Source of the DNA: CAVQCJ01 sp963771835
Lineage (GTDB): Bacteria; Actinomycetota; Actinomycetes; Prado026
Length of the DNA: 64,000 bases
NCBI GenBank assembly: GCA_963771835.1
Contig: CAVYVA010000002.1
Coordinates: 992,001 to 1,056,000 of the forward strand
Direction: 5' to 3'
Part shown: positions 7,993 through 16,839 of the stretch, piece by piece
Position numbering within the stretch: position 1 is the stretch's first letter
Layout: every line of letters starts with the position of its first letter
Translations under genes and position numbers: made by a program
Notes under the pieces: generated by a model
Told to the model about the DNA's origin: nothing
Database searches by the model: none
Seen by the model: only the letters and a program-made list of their open reading frames with translations

Positions 7993-8754
7993 ATGGACAA
8001 GGTCGTCCCTTCGCTGGAGGAAGCGGTCGCCGACGTCGCCGACGGCTCTAGCATCGCCGTCGGGGGCTTCGGGCTGGCCGGCATCCCCACCTTCCTGATC
8101 GAGGCGCTGCTCGCGCAGGGCGCCACCGACCTGACCGTCGTGTCGAACAACTGCGGGGTCGACGGCGCCGGGCTCGGCCTGCTGCTCGCCGAGCACCGGA
8201 TCAGCCGGGCGATCAGCTCGTACGTCGGCGAGAACCGCGAGTTCGCGCGCCAGTTCCTGGCCGGCGAGATCCAGCTCGAGCTCACGCCACAGGGCACGCT
8301 GGCCGAACGGCTGAGGGCCGGCGGCGCGGGGATCCCGGCCTTCTACACCGCCACGGGGGTGGGTACCCAGGTCGCCGACGGTGGTCTCCCTTGGCGGTAC
8401 GACCCCGACGGCTCGGTCGTGCTGGCCTCGCCGCCGAAGGACGTGCGGGTCTTCGACGGGCGCGAGCACGTCCTCGAACGAGCCATCACCACGGACTACG
8501 CCCTAGTCCGAGCCAGCGTCGCCGACCAGGCCGGCAACCTCGTGTTCGCCAAGACCGCCCGGAACTTCAACCCGCTCGCCGCGATGGCCGGTCGGGTGAC
8601 CATCGCCGAGGCGGAGGAGCTGGTCGACACCGGCAGTCTCGACCCCGATGCCGTGCACCTGCCCGGCATCTTCGTGCAGCGGGTCGTCCGGCTCTCGGGC
8701 GAGCAAGCAGCGCGCCGGGAGATCGAGAAGCGGACTGTCCGGAAGCGCAGCTAG
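7993..8754 (+). CDS. pcaI: 3-oxoadipate CoA-transferase alpha subunit, without a partner beta subunit
   Basis: A 253-residue CoA-transferase subunit A with the typical VGGFGLAGIPTFLIEAL oxyanion/CoA segment (about residues 22-38) and a complete C-terminus (HLPGIFVQRVV ... IEKRTVR). In the pathway PcaIJ moves CoA from succinyl-CoA to 3-oxoadipate. The catalytic Glu lies in subunit B (PcaJ), normally encoded immediately downstream. Here the next gene is on the other strand, and the two stop codons overlap in a CTAG at 8751-8754. No pcaJ is visible in the window. The gene may rely on a distant pcaJ or be non-functional. Confidence 0.88.
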   Translation: MDKVVPSLEEAVADVADGSSIAVGGFGLAGIPTFLIEALLAQGATDLTVVSNNCGVDGAGLGLLLAEHRISRAISSYVGENREFARQFLAGEIQLELTPQGTLAERLRAGGAGIPAFYTATGVGTQVADGGLPWRYDPDGSVVLASPPKDVRVFDGREHVLERAITTDYALVRASVADQAGNLVFAKTARNFNPLAAMAGRVTIAEAEELVDTGSLDPDAVHLPGIFVQRVVRLSGEQAARREIEKRTVRKRS

Positions 8755-9653
8755 CCGCGGCGGTCATCGGGGCCGAGCTCCAGCCGCTGCTGCGCGTGCT
8801 GCTCGGCGGCGGGGCGGAGCGTCGCGTCCAGGGCGACGTACAGCGCGCGCGCCTGCGTGCCCGGCCAGTCCGGTTCGAGGAACACTTCGGGGAGTCGGGG
8901 ATCGTCGCGGATCACCTGGAGCCAGTCGGTGGTCAGCACCATCCGAGCCACCAACGGGTCGACCAGATCGGCTGGGTCGGCGTCGGCGACCGGCGCCCAG
9001 CGCTGCCGGAACCCGCGGTACGCGGCCCGCAGTGCCGGCAGCGGGTACGCCTGCGCCACCAGGTCGGCGCCGCTGGTGGGCGGGAGCGGGACGCCGGCGA
9101 ACGCCGTCACGCGTGCGGTCACCGCGGGGACATCGGCCAGGTCCGCCGTGACGTCCGCGACGAAGTCCGCCGTGATGTCGGCCACGGTGACCCGCCGCGG
9201 CGCTGCCCACAGCCCTGCCTGCACCATCCCGAAGCCGGCCCAGACCAATCGGGCCCGCAGCTGGTGCCGCTCACGCTGAGCCTCCTCGGGCAGCGAGTAG
9301 GCGACGAACGTCCAGGTGCCGTCCCAGTCGTGGTCCGCCACGTCAGGCTGATGCGTGCGGTGCGCGCCGTCGGCGACGGTACGAGCACCGAAGTCGGTCA
9401 GCCCGAAGTACGCGCGACGCCCGAGTGTGCGGCGGTGCAGCAGCCCACGCTTGACCATCCGGTTCAGCGTCGCCCTGGCCGCATGCTCGCCGACCCCCGC
9501 GGCTGCGAGCAGGTCCACCACGCTGGCCGACGACACCGTCAGCCCGACCCGGGTCAGGTAGTCGCCGAACAGCGCCAGCAGCACAGCCTGCGGGCGCAGC
9601 GCCACCCGCGGTAGGACGACGGCGCCGGGCCGTCCCCGCCGGGCCCGCGTCAC
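8751..9653 (-). CDS. PaaX-family transcriptional regulator
   Basis: A 300-residue protein with an N-terminal winged helix (about 25-90, FGDYLTRVGLTVSSASVV and ARATLNRMVKRGLLHRR). It is followed by the PaaX central and C-terminal domains (DGTWTFVAYSLPEEAQRERHQ and FRQRWAPV ... MVLTTDWLQVIRDDP). PaaX represses phenylacetyl-CoA catabolism genes and is released by the acyl-CoA intermediate, so an aryl/acyl-CoA ligand is plausible here. It is the last gene of the long minus-strand operon; its GTG start overlaps the amidohydrolase stop (GTGA). Ending an operon with its own CoA-ester-sensing repressor would allow feedback control. Confidence 0.85.
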   Translation of the reverse strand: MTRARRGRPGAVVLPRVALRPQAVLLALFGDYLTRVGLTVSSASVVDLLAAAGVGEHAARATLNRMVKRGLLHRRTLGRRAYFGLTDFGARTVADGAHRTHQPDVADHDWDGTWTFVAYSLPEEAQRERHQLRARLVWAGFGMVQAGLWAAPRRVTVADITADFVADVTADLADVPAVTARVTAFAGVPLPPTSGADLVAQAYPLPALRAAYRGFRQRWAPVADADPADLVDPLVARMVLTTDWLQVIRDDPRLPEVFLEPDWPGTQARALYVALDATLRPAAEQHAQQRLELGPDDRRG

Positions 9654-10525
9654 CGGCCCAGACCGAGTACGCCGACCGCGTTCTCCTTGAGGATCAACGG
9701 GCGCACGTCGTCCGGGATCGGCAGCCGGGCGAAGTCGGCCAGCCAGCGGTCAGGCAGGATCACCGGGTAGTCCGAGCCGAACATGACCTTGTGCTTGAGG
9801 AGGCTGCCGGCGTACTGCACCAGCTGCGGCGGGAAGTACCTCGGCGACCAACCGGAGAGGTCGATGTACACGTTCGCCTTGTGCGTCGCAACGGCGAGCG
9901 CCTCGTCCTGCCACGGGAACGAAGGGTGCGCGATCACGATCGTCAGCTGAGGGAAGTCGGCGGCCACCTCGTCCAGCAGCATCGGGTGGGAGTACGACAG
10001 GCGGAGCCCCGAGCCGCCGGGCAAGCCGGCGCCGATACCGGTCTGGCCGCTGTGGAACAGCACCGGGACTCCGCTCGCGGCCGCGGTCTCGTACAGCGGG
10101 TATGCCATCCGGTCGTCAGGTGCGAAGCCCTGCAGGGTCGGGTGCAGCTTGAGTCCGCGGGCTCCCTGCGCGACCAGCGAGGCCGCGAGCTGCGCGGCGT
10201 CGAGCCGGTGCGGGTCGACGCTGGCGAACGGGATCAGCACGTCAGGGTGCCGGGCCGCCGCGTCGAGGACGTCCTCGTTCGGGACCGGCGGGTGGTGCAG
10301 CTGGTGCTCGGCGTCGACGGTGAAGACCACGGCGGCCATGCTCCGCTCGCGGTAGTGCGCGGCGAGCTCGTCCAGCGTCGGGGCCCGCCCGGCATCGGTC
10401 CGGAAGTATGCCGCCGACGCCGCCAGCAGCGCGTCCGGGAGGCTGTGGCGGCTGCCGTCGAGGGAGACCTCCGCGTGCGTGTGCATGTCGATGGCGACGA
10501 TCCGGTCCAGGTCGATGTTGGCCAC
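9650..10525 (-). CDS. Amidohydrolase-family metal-dependent hydrolase (possible beta-keto aryl-CoA hydrolase)
   Basis: A 291-residue amidohydrolase_2-type TIM barrel. Visible metal/active-site motifs are IDMHTHAEV (HxH, about residue 11), GLKLHPTLQGF, VLFHSGQTG, IVIAHPSFPWQDEA and MFGSDYP (the conserved Asp). The GTG at 10525 gives MANIDLDRIVAIDMHTH; the longer frame overlaps the previous gene and has non-coding composition. It follows the hydroxyacyl-CoA dehydrogenase by 25 bp. In the Rhodococcus jostii cou pathway, as I recall it, an amidohydrolase of this kind (CouO) releases acetyl-CoA from the beta-ketoacyl-CoA. The same role here is inference. Decarboxylase or hydratase activity is also found in the family. 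Confidence 0.78.
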   Translation of the reverse strand: MANIDLDRIVAIDMHTHAEVSLDGSRHSLPDALLAASAAYFRTDAGRAPTLDELAAHYRERSMAAVVFTVDAEHQLHHPPVPNEDVLDAAARHPDVLIPFASVDPHRLDAAQLAASLVAQGARGLKLHPTLQGFAPDDRMAYPLYETAAASGVPVLFHSGQTGIGAGLPGGSGLRLSYSHPMLLDEVAADFPQLTIVIAHPSFPWQDEALAVATHKANVYIDLSGWSPRYFPPQLVQYAGSLLKHKVMFGSDYPVILPDRWLADFARLPIPDDVRPLILKENAVGVLGLGR

Positions 10526-10550
10526 GTCGCTCAGCCACTCAGCCCGGTGC

Positions 10551-11486
10551 TCATCGCGGCAGTCCGGTCTCGTCGTCGCGCGCCTGAAGCAGCGCGCGCA
10601 GGACCCGGTCCCGTGCCTCGGCGACCGCGGCGGTCGAGGTGTGCACGAGCTCGTCGGCCGTCTGCGCGACCACCCGGTCGACGAGCTCCGGGTTCCACCT
10701 GGGGTGTCCGAGCTGGTCCCACCACTGCACCATCGGCGGCCCCAGGTGCTCGAGTGTCCAGGCGATGCCTCCGGCGCCACCGGACAGGTGCTGGCCCGCG
10801 AACGGACCGACCACGGCCCAGCGCAGGCCGGGACCGTTCACCACCGCCGCGTCGACGTCGGCGACCGTGACCACCCCGTCCTGCACCAGGCTGTACGCCT
10901 CGCGCCACAGAGCGGCCTGCAGCCGGTTGACCACGTGACCGGCGAGCTCGTGCCGCACGTGGATGGGGCGCTTGCCGACTGCCACGTAGAACTCGAGGGC
11001 GGCGGCGACCGCCTCCGGCGAGGTCCTGGCGCCGGGCACCACCTCGACCAGCGGGATCAGGTGCGCTGGGTGGAACGGGTGCCCGACCAGCACCCGGTCG
11101 GCACCGGCACACGTGGCCTGGACGTCGGTGGGACGCAGCCCGGACGAGCTGCTTGCGATCACCGTCCCGGCCGGTGCGTGCGTGTCGATCCGGGCGACCA
11201 GCTCCTGCTTGACCGCGAGCACCTCCGGACCGCTCTCCTGCACGAACGAGACGCCGTCGACCGCGTCCGCCAGGTGCTCGCACCAGGTCAGCCGACCCGG
11301 CGACCCCCGCCTGGGTCCCCCGGCGCCCGTGGCCGTGGACCGCAGGTCGCGGATGGTCGCCTGCAGGCGCTCGTACGCACCGTCCGCCGGGTCGTACGCG
11401 CGCACGTCCAGACCTCGGTCGAGGAACAGCACAGCCCAGGCCGCGCCGACGACGCCGGTGCCGACCACCGCGACGGCGTCGCTCAT
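10551..11486 (-). CDS. 3-hydroxyacyl-CoA dehydrogenase-family oxidoreductase (carnitine dehydrogenase-like)
   Basis: A 311-residue protein with an N-terminal NAD-binding Rossmann fold (VVGTGVVGAAWAVLFLDRG, residues 7-25, and acidic YDPADG), the SSSSGL loop, the catalytic GHPFHPAHLIPLVEVVPG segment, and a helical C-terminal dimerisation domain. It belongs to the lambda-crystallin/L-carnitine dehydrogenase side of the family rather than the classical FadB type. It is expected to oxidise a 3-hydroxyacyl intermediate made by the enoyl-CoA hydratase in this operon. Its ATG overlaps the stop of the CoA ligase (ATGA at 11483-11486). Confidence 0.82.
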   Translation of the reverse strand: MSDAVAVVGTGVVGAAWAVLFLDRGLDVRAYDPADGAYERLQATIRDLRSTATGAGGPRRGSPGRLTWCEHLADAVDGVSFVQESGPEVLAVKQELVARIDTHAPAGTVIASSSSGLRPTDVQATCAGADRVLVGHPFHPAHLIPLVEVVPGARTSPEAVAAALEFYVAVGKRPIHVRHELAGHVVNRLQAALWREAYSLVQDGVVTVADVDAAVVNGPGLRWAVVGPFAGQHLSGGAGGIAWTLEHLGPPMVQWWDQLGHPRWNPELVDRVVAQTADELVHTSTAAVAEARDRVLRALLQARDDETGLPR

Positions 11487-13444
11487 GACGGCCCGTCCGC
11501 GGCCGCGGGGCCGAACAGGTCCAGCGTCGTCGGGTCGACCAGTGAGTCGCGGCTGGCAACCTCGTCGGGAGTAGCGCCCTGCAGGATCAGCTTGACCGGT
11601 CGCTCGAGCTTCTTGCCGGTCCGGCTGCGCGGGATGCCGCGGACGGCGCGGATGGCGTCCGGGACGTGCCGCGGCGACAGCTGCGTGCGCAGCGCCGCCT
11701 CGATCCGGGTGCGCAGGTCTTCGCTCAGGGTGCCGTCCGCAGTGACGACGAACAGCAAGAGCTCGCCAGCGCCGCCGGCCGGGTCCTCGAGATGGACGAC
11801 CAGGCTGTCGCGCACCTCCGGGAGCTCCTCGACCACGGCGTAGAAGTCGGCGGTGCCCAGCCGCACGCCCCCTCGGTTCAGGGTGGCGTCCGAGCGCCCG
11901 GTGACGACTGCGCTGCCGTCGGCGGAGAACCGCACCCAGTCCCCGAACGCCATCACCCCGGGGTAGCGCTCGAAGTACGCGGCGCGGAAGCGGCTGCCGT
12001 CGTCGTCGCCCCAGAACCCGACCGGCATCGACGGCATCGGCCGGGTGATGACGAGCTCGCCCAGCTCGTCGACGACCGCGCGCCCCTCGTCGTCGAAAGC
12101 CGCCAGCGCGCAGCCGAGGACCGCGCCGGACATGCGTCCGGCGTAGACGGGCTGGACCGGGCTGGCGGCGATCAGGCCGGTGCACACGTCGGTTCCGCCG
12201 CTGCCCACGTTCAGCAGCACGTGCGGGCCGAGCTGCTCGACGAGCCAGGCGTAGCCCTCGGTGGCCAGTGGGGCGCCCGCGCAGCCGATCTGCTGTACCC
12301 GCGAGAGGTCGAACTCGCGAGCGGGCTCGACGCCATCCTTGCGACAGGCCATCACGTAGCCCGGGCTGAGCCCGACCAGCGTGGCCCCGGTCTCCTCCGC
12401 CCATCGCCACTGCTGACGCGGGTCCGGAAAGAGCGGGTTGCCGTCGATCAGGACGGCGGCGGCTCCGTGCAGCAGCGCGGACATCAGCGTGTTCCACAGC
12501 ATCCAAGCGGTGGTGGAGAACCACAGCAGCCGCGAGCCCTCGCGCAGGTCCCAGGACAGGCCCTGGCTCTTGAGCTGCTCGAGCAACAGGCCTCCGTGAC
12601 CGTGCACGATCGGCTTGGGCGGCCCGGTGGTGCCCGAGGTGAACAGGACGACCATCGGGTGGTCCAACGGCACGGGCTCGAACTCCAGCGGTGCTGGGTC
12701 GCGGACCAGGTCGGCCCAGGAGACCGAGTCCGCGATCTCGCCCTCCCCGTACGGCACCGCGACCACCTGCCGCAGCGTCGGCAGGGCGGCCCGGATGCCG
12801 GCGACCTCGTCGGTACGGTCGACCGCCTTGTCGCCGTAGACGTAGCCAGGGACGGCCAGCAGGACGACCGGGTCGAGCTGCCCGAACCGGTCGACGATGG
12901 CGCGCGGTCCGAACTCCGGTGCGCAGCTGGACCAGATCGCGCCCAGGCTGAGCGTGGCCAGGTACGCCACGGCCGTCTCGGTGATGTTGGGCAGGTACGC
13001 GACCACCCGGTCGCCGGGCCTGACCCCGAGCCGCCGCAGGCCCAGCCGGGCTCGCGCGACCAGGTCGGCCAGCTCGCCCCTGGTCGTCTCGCGGGGCGAC
13101 CGGGTCTGCGACCGCTCGATCAGCGCCGGGCCGGACGGGTCGCGCCATGCCCCGACCGCGTGCTCGGCCCAGTTCAGCTGGGCGCCCGGGAACCACACCG
13201 CTCCGGGCATCGTGGCGTCGACGAGGACGCCGGTGGGCTCGCGCCGGGCGCGCACGCCGAAGTAGTCCCAGATGCTGCGCCAGAAGCCGTCGAGGTCGTC
13301 CACCGACCACGTGTACAGCTGGTCGTACGAGTCGAAGTGCCGCCCGCACTCGCGACGCAGCCAGCGCAGGTAGTCGCCGACCACGCTGGTCTGCAGCGCG
13401 TCCGGTGGCACCGGCCGCAGGATGGAACCGTCGACGACGGTCAC
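11483..13444 (-). CDS. Acetoacetyl-CoA synthetase-like acyl-CoA ligase
   Basis: A 653-residue ANL-superfamily enzyme with the N-terminal ACAS domain (YTWSVDDLDGFWRSIWDYFGV, about residues 40-60), AMP-binding motif LFTSGTTGPPKPIVHG, and C-terminal SRTGKKLERPVK with the catalytic Lys. Close relatives are annotated acetoacetate-CoA ligase. Within this operon the acid could instead be an aromatic beta-keto or unsaturated acid. The GTG start at 13444 overlaps the enoyl-CoA hydratase stop (GTGA). The open frame extends about 180 codons further upstream but runs antisense-like through the hydratase and is rejected. Substrate is uncertain; the family call is firm. Confidence 0.83.
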   Translation of the reverse strand: MTVVDGSILRPVPPDALQTSVVGDYLRWLRRECGRHFDSYDQLYTWSVDDLDGFWRSIWDYFGVRARREPTGVLVDATMPGAVWFPGAQLNWAEHAVGAWRDPSGPALIERSQTRSPRETTRGELADLVARARLGLRRLGVRPGDRVVAYLPNITETAVAYLATLSLGAIWSSCAPEFGPRAIVDRFGQLDPVVLLAVPGYVYGDKAVDRTDEVAGIRAALPTLRQVVAVPYGEGEIADSVSWADLVRDPAPLEFEPVPLDHPMVVLFTSGTTGPPKPIVHGHGGLLLEQLKSQGLSWDLREGSRLLWFSTTAWMLWNTLMSALLHGAAAVLIDGNPLFPDPRQQWRWAEETGATLVGLSPGYVMACRKDGVEPAREFDLSRVQQIGCAGAPLATEGYAWLVEQLGPHVLLNVGSGGTDVCTGLIAASPVQPVYAGRMSGAVLGCALAAFDDEGRAVVDELGELVITRPMPSMPVGFWGDDDGSRFRAAYFERYPGVMAFGDWVRFSADGSAVVTGRSDATLNRGGVRLGTADFYAVVEELPEVRDSLVVHLEDPAGGAGELLLFVVTADGTLSEDLRTRIEAALRTQLSPRHVPDAIRAVRGIPRSRTGKKLERPVKLILQGATPDEVASRDSLVDPTTLDLFGPAAADGPS

Positions 13445-14280
13445 GGCTCGCTCTCGGGCCCGGCTGGATCCGGTACGACCCTGGCTGCCCGCCCCTCCAG
13501 GAACGCGCGCATACGCTGCTGGGCCTCGTCCGAGGACGACGCGACCGACGCCATGAGCGACTCGAGCAGGTAGCCCTCGGCGTCGCCGGCCCGTGCTGTG
13601 CGCGGCAGCGCCTGCAGGACCGCGTACGTGGTCAGCGGGGCAACCCTGGCGACCTTCGCGGCCAGCTCCAGCGCGGTGTCCAGCGCGGCCCCCGGCTCGA
13701 CCAGGTACTGGGTGAGCCCGGCGGAATGACCCTGCTGCGCGTCCAGCACCCGGCCGGTGAGCATCATGTCCATCACCCGCGCCGTGCCCATCAGCCGGGG
13801 CAGCCGCACCGAACCGCCGCCGCCGAGGAAGATGCCGCGCTGTCCCTCCGGCAGGGCGTAGAACGCGGTGCCGTCCGCGACCCGGACGTGCGTGGCGGCG
13901 GCGAGCTCGAGCCCGCCGCCCACGACGGCACCGTGCAGCGCGGTGACGAACGGGACCGGGCCGGTCTCCACCGCCTGCAGGGCCCGGTGCCACATACGCG
14001 AGTGGTGCAGCCCGTCCTCTGCGGAGGTGGCGGTCAGCGAGCTGAGGTCGAGCCCGGCGCTGAAGTGCTCGCCCGCGCCGTGCAGCACCACGACCCGTAC
14101 GCCAGGAGGCGGCGAGCCGGCCAGCGCCTCGATCCCGAGCACCGTCTCGTCGTCGAGGGCGTTGCGCTTGGCGACGCGGTCCAGTGTCAGCACGGCGACG
14201 TCGCCGCGCACGTCCAGGTGCAGCGACGACGGCAGGTCCGGCACCCGTCGCACGCTAGACAGTGACGCTGCCGCCGTCAA
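13441..14280 (-). CDS. Enoyl-CoA hydratase/isomerase-family protein
   Basis: A 279-residue crotonase-fold protein with both oxyanion-hole segments (HFSAGLDLSSL and HGAVVGGGLELAAA) and the two candidate catalytic glutamates of true hydratases (GGGLEL and YALPEGQRG). It is likely to hydrate the alpha,beta-unsaturated acyl-CoA made by the adjacent ligase, giving the substrate of the 3-hydroxyacyl-CoA dehydrogenase. It lies 21 bp after the aldehyde dehydrogenase stop and is translationally coupled to the ligase. A retro-aldol (feruloyl-CoA hydratase/lyase) role cannot be excluded, and the aldehyde dehydrogenase next door would fit that route. Confidence 0.83.
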   Translation of the reverse strand: MTAAASLSSVRRVPDLPSSLHLDVRGDVAVLTLDRVAKRNALDDETVLGIEALAGSPPPGVRVVVLHGAGEHFSAGLDLSSLTATSAEDGLHHSRMWHRALQAVETGPVPFVTALHGAVVGGGLELAAATHVRVADGTAFYALPEGQRGIFLGGGGSVRLPRLMGTARVMDMMLTGRVLDAQQGHSAGLTQYLVEPGAALDTALELAAKVARVAPLTTYAVLQALPRTARAGDAEGYLLESLMASVASSSDEAQQRMRAFLEGRAARVVPDPAGPESEP

Positions 14281-14301
14281 GATTCTGTCGAACGAGCGCG
14301 G

Positions 14302-15783
14302 CTAGAACGGGAACTGGCGCGGCTGGCTCTTCATGGTGATCCAGTGCAGCTCGGTGAACTCCTCCATCGCGAAGCTGATGCCGAACCGCCCCCAGCCGCT
14401 GTCCTTCACGCCGCCGAACGGCATCTGCGGCTCGTCGTGGATGGGCTGGTCGTTCACGTGCACGATGCCGGCCTCCAGGCGCTCGGCGATGGCCAGGCCG
14501 ATGTCCGGGCTCCCGGTCAGCACGCCGGCGGTCAGGCCGTAACGCGAGGAGTTGGCCCGGTCGACCGCCTCCTCGGCGCTGTCCACGACGTCGACCATCA
14601 CGACCGGGCCGAAGGTCTCGTCCTGGGCGAGCTCGCTGCCCGGCGGCACGTCCACCAGCAGCGTGGCCGGGTAGCACGGTCCCTGCGCGACCCCGCCGGC
14701 CAGCAGACGTGCTCCCCCGTCGACCGCCTCCCGTACGCGTCGGGAGACCGTCGACAGCGCGTACTCGTTGATGAGTGGCCCGATCACGGTGCGCGGGTCA
14801 CGCGGGTCGCCGGCCACCAGCCCCGCGGTCTTCTCGGCGAACCGCTCGAGGAACTCGTCGGCGATCGGCCGCTCGACCAGGATCCGACGCGCGCACATGC
14901 AGATCTGGCCCTGGTGCAGGAAGGCGCCGTAGGCAGCGGCGTCAACCGCATAGTCCACGTCCGCGTCGGCCAGGATGATGAGCGGGTTCTGGCCGCCGAG
15001 CTCGAGGACGACGCGCTTCAGGTTGCGTCCCGCGGCCTCGGCCAGTCGCCGGCCGGTCGCGGTGGAGCCGGTGAAGTTCAGCCGCCTCACCCGCGGGTGG
15101 GCGACCAGCACCGCCCCGATCGCGCCGGCCTCGCCCCGGGCGTGCGTGACGACGTTCAGGACGCCCGGCGGCAGGCCCGCCTCCTCGAAGATCTCGGCCC
15201 AGACCAGGCCGCCGCTCCAGGGCGACTCCTCGGACGGCTTCAGGACGACGGTGTTGCCCAGCACCAGCGGCGCGGCGATCGCCCGGCCGGACAGGACCAA
15301 CGCCGCGTTCCACGGCGCAATCGCCGCGACCACTCCGACCGGGCGACGCACTGCCATCGCCGTCGACCCGTCCAGGTCCGAAGGCATGATCTGCCCCACT
15401 GCCGAGTACGGCGCACCGGCGGCCTGTCGGAGCAGCGAGACGGCAAAGTCCAGCTGGATGGACCCGAAGTCGTGGCCGCACCCGGTCTCGGCGGCGAGCC
15501 AGGCCATGATCTCGGCCCGCCGTCGCTGGAGCACCACGGCCGCACGCAGGAAGATGTCCTGCCGCACTGCCGGCGACGACCGGCTCCAGTCACGGAAGGC
15601 GTGGTCCGCGCTGGCCACTGCAGCCTCGGCGTCGTTGGCGTCCCCGGCGGCGAACGAGGCGACCACGTCGCTGTTCCAGGGGTCCAGGTCGTCGAACGTG
15701 CGGCCGGCCTGGGCGGCCCGCCACCGGCCGCCGATGTGGTGCCCGTAGGTGGCAGGTGCCGGTTCGGCGTTCTGCGTCGACAC
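14302..15783 (-). CDS. Aldehyde dehydrogenase (vanillin/benzaldehyde dehydrogenase-like)
   Basis: A 493-residue NAD(P)-dependent ALDH with the complete set of motifs: IAPWNAALVLSGRAIAAPL, FTGSTATGRRLAEAAG, the general base Glu in VVLELGGQNP, and nucleophile Cys in HQGQICMCARR. The QICM/HQGQI pattern is common in benzaldehyde- and vanillin-type ALDHs. It is the first catabolic gene after the liv transporter genes (18 bp after livM), so an aromatic aldehyde formed inside the cell is the likely substrate. A frameshifted paralogue of the same type lies at 21586-23051 beside the second IclR gene. Confidence 0.85.
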   Translation of the reverse strand: MSTQNAEPAPATYGHHIGGRWRAAQAGRTFDDLDPWNSDVVASFAAGDANDAEAAVASADHAFRDWSRSSPAVRQDIFLRAAVVLQRRRAEIMAWLAAETGCGHDFGSIQLDFAVSLLRQAAGAPYSAVGQIMPSDLDGSTAMAVRRPVGVVAAIAPWNAALVLSGRAIAAPLVLGNTVVLKPSEESPWSGGLVWAEIFEEAGLPPGVLNVVTHARGEAGAIGAVLVAHPRVRRLNFTGSTATGRRLAEAAGRNLKRVVLELGGQNPLIILADADVDYAVDAAAYGAFLHQGQICMCARRILVERPIADEFLERFAEKTAGLVAGDPRDPRTVIGPLINEYALSTVSRRVREAVDGGARLLAGGVAQGPCYPATLLVDVPPGSELAQDETFGPVVMVDVVDSAEEAVDRANSSRYGLTAGVLTGSPDIGLAIAERLEAGIVHVNDQPIHDEPQMPFGGVKDSGWGRFGISFAMEEFTELHWITMKSQPRQFPF

Positions 15784-15801
15784 GCGATCAGCCTCCCCGG
15801 T

Positions 15802-16839
15802 TCAGCGTGGGTCCGCGGGCGCTGGCTCGTGCGCTGCGGATGCCACCGGGCCGGCGTCGACACGGTAGCCCACGGGCAGCAGTCTGATCCGCGTCCGCTC
15901 TTCCACCAGGCTCCACAACCCACGCGGCAGCAGCAGCGCGAACCCGATCGCGACGGCGCCGAGACCGATCAGGTACCAGGCGCCGCGGTCGCCGAACTCG
16001 TACTGGATGCCCCAGAGCACGAGCGCACCGAGGATCGGCCCTTCGAAGCTGCCCAGCCCGCCAACCAGCACCATGAAGATCATGTAGGCGGTCCACTGCA
16101 CGCTGAAGATCGACGACGGCGTGACGAACAGCGTGGTGGCCAGGATCATCGCGCCGGCCGCACCGCACCCGAACGCCGCGAACACGAACAGGAGCAGCTT
16201 GAGTCGCAGCGTCCGGACGCCGACGGACGCGGCCGCCTCCTCGTCGTCACGGATCGCCTGCAGCGCGGCGCCGCGACGGCTGCGCAGGAGCAGCAGCGAA
16301 AGAGCCAGGACGACGACTGCGAAGCCGAGCGTCAGCCAGTAGGTGTACGCCTGCCTGGTCGTCTCGTCGTAGACGTTCAGCCCGGTAAGCGACGTGCCGG
16401 TGCCGCCGCCGAAGTCCTGGTCCAGCGAGATGAGGATGCCGAGCGTCGCGGCGACGACCCAGGTGCCGATGGCGAACTGTCCGCCCCGCAGTCTGAGCAC
16501 CAGGAGCGAGAGTGGCAGCGAGAGTGCCCCTGCCACGACGGCCCCCAGCACCATTGCGAGGTACGGCGCCACGCCGTGCTGGGTGAAGAAGATGGTCCCG
16601 TAGGCGCCCAGGCCGATGAAGCCCTGCTGACCGACCGAGACCATGCCGCCGTAGCCGGCCAGGACGTTCCACATGCCGGCCAGGATCACGAAGATCAGCA
16701 ACGTGGTGAGCTGCGCGACCGCGGCGTTGTTGAGCGTGAGCGGGACGGTCGTCAGCAGCAGCACCGCGACGCCGATCAGCCCCATGCCGATCCTCGAGCT
16801 GGGTGTCCAGCGCCGGATCACGGCGCCGGTGGCGCTCAC
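15802..16839 (-). CDS. livM: Branched-chain amino acid-type ABC transporter permease LivM
   Basis: A 345-residue, strongly hydrophobic permease with 8-10 predicted membrane segments. It contains the LivM-family stretch GMWNVLAGYGGMVSVGQQGFIGLGAY, quoted here in part (GMVSVGQQGFIGLGAY), and the cytoplasmic EAA-like loop AIRDDEEAAASVGV that contacts the ATPase. The GTG start at 16839 overlaps the livH stop (GTGA). HAAT-type transporters carry amino acids but also aromatic acids (for example CouPSTU of Rhodopseudomonas). The catabolic genes directly downstream favour an aromatic or short acyl acid as cargo. Confidence 0.9.
   Translation of the reverse strand: MSATGAVIRRWTPSSRIGMGLIGVAVLLLTTVPLTLNNAAVAQLTTLLIFVILAGMWNVLAGYGGMVSVGQQGFIGLGAYGTIFFTQHGVAPYLAMVLGAVVAGALSLPLSLLVLRLRGGQFAIGTWVVAATLGILISLDQDFGGGTGTSLTGLNVYDETTRQAYTYWLTLGFAVVVLALSLLLLRSRRGAALQAIRDDEEAAASVGVRTLRLKLLLFVFAAFGCGAAGAMILATTLFVTPSSIFSVQWTAYMIFMVLVGGLGSFEGPILGALVLWGIQYEFGDRGAWYLIGLGAVAIGFALLLPRGLWSLVEERTRIRLLPVGYRVDAGPVASAAHEPAPADPR

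Noticed and set aside
10551..13349. A 932-codon open frame covering the CoA-ligase region and the hydroxyacyl-CoA dehydrogenase
   Set aside because: Only its last 311 codons are coding. The rest is an Arg/Pro-rich shadow of the acetoacetyl-CoA-synthetase-like gene in another frame, so it is not a fusion protein.
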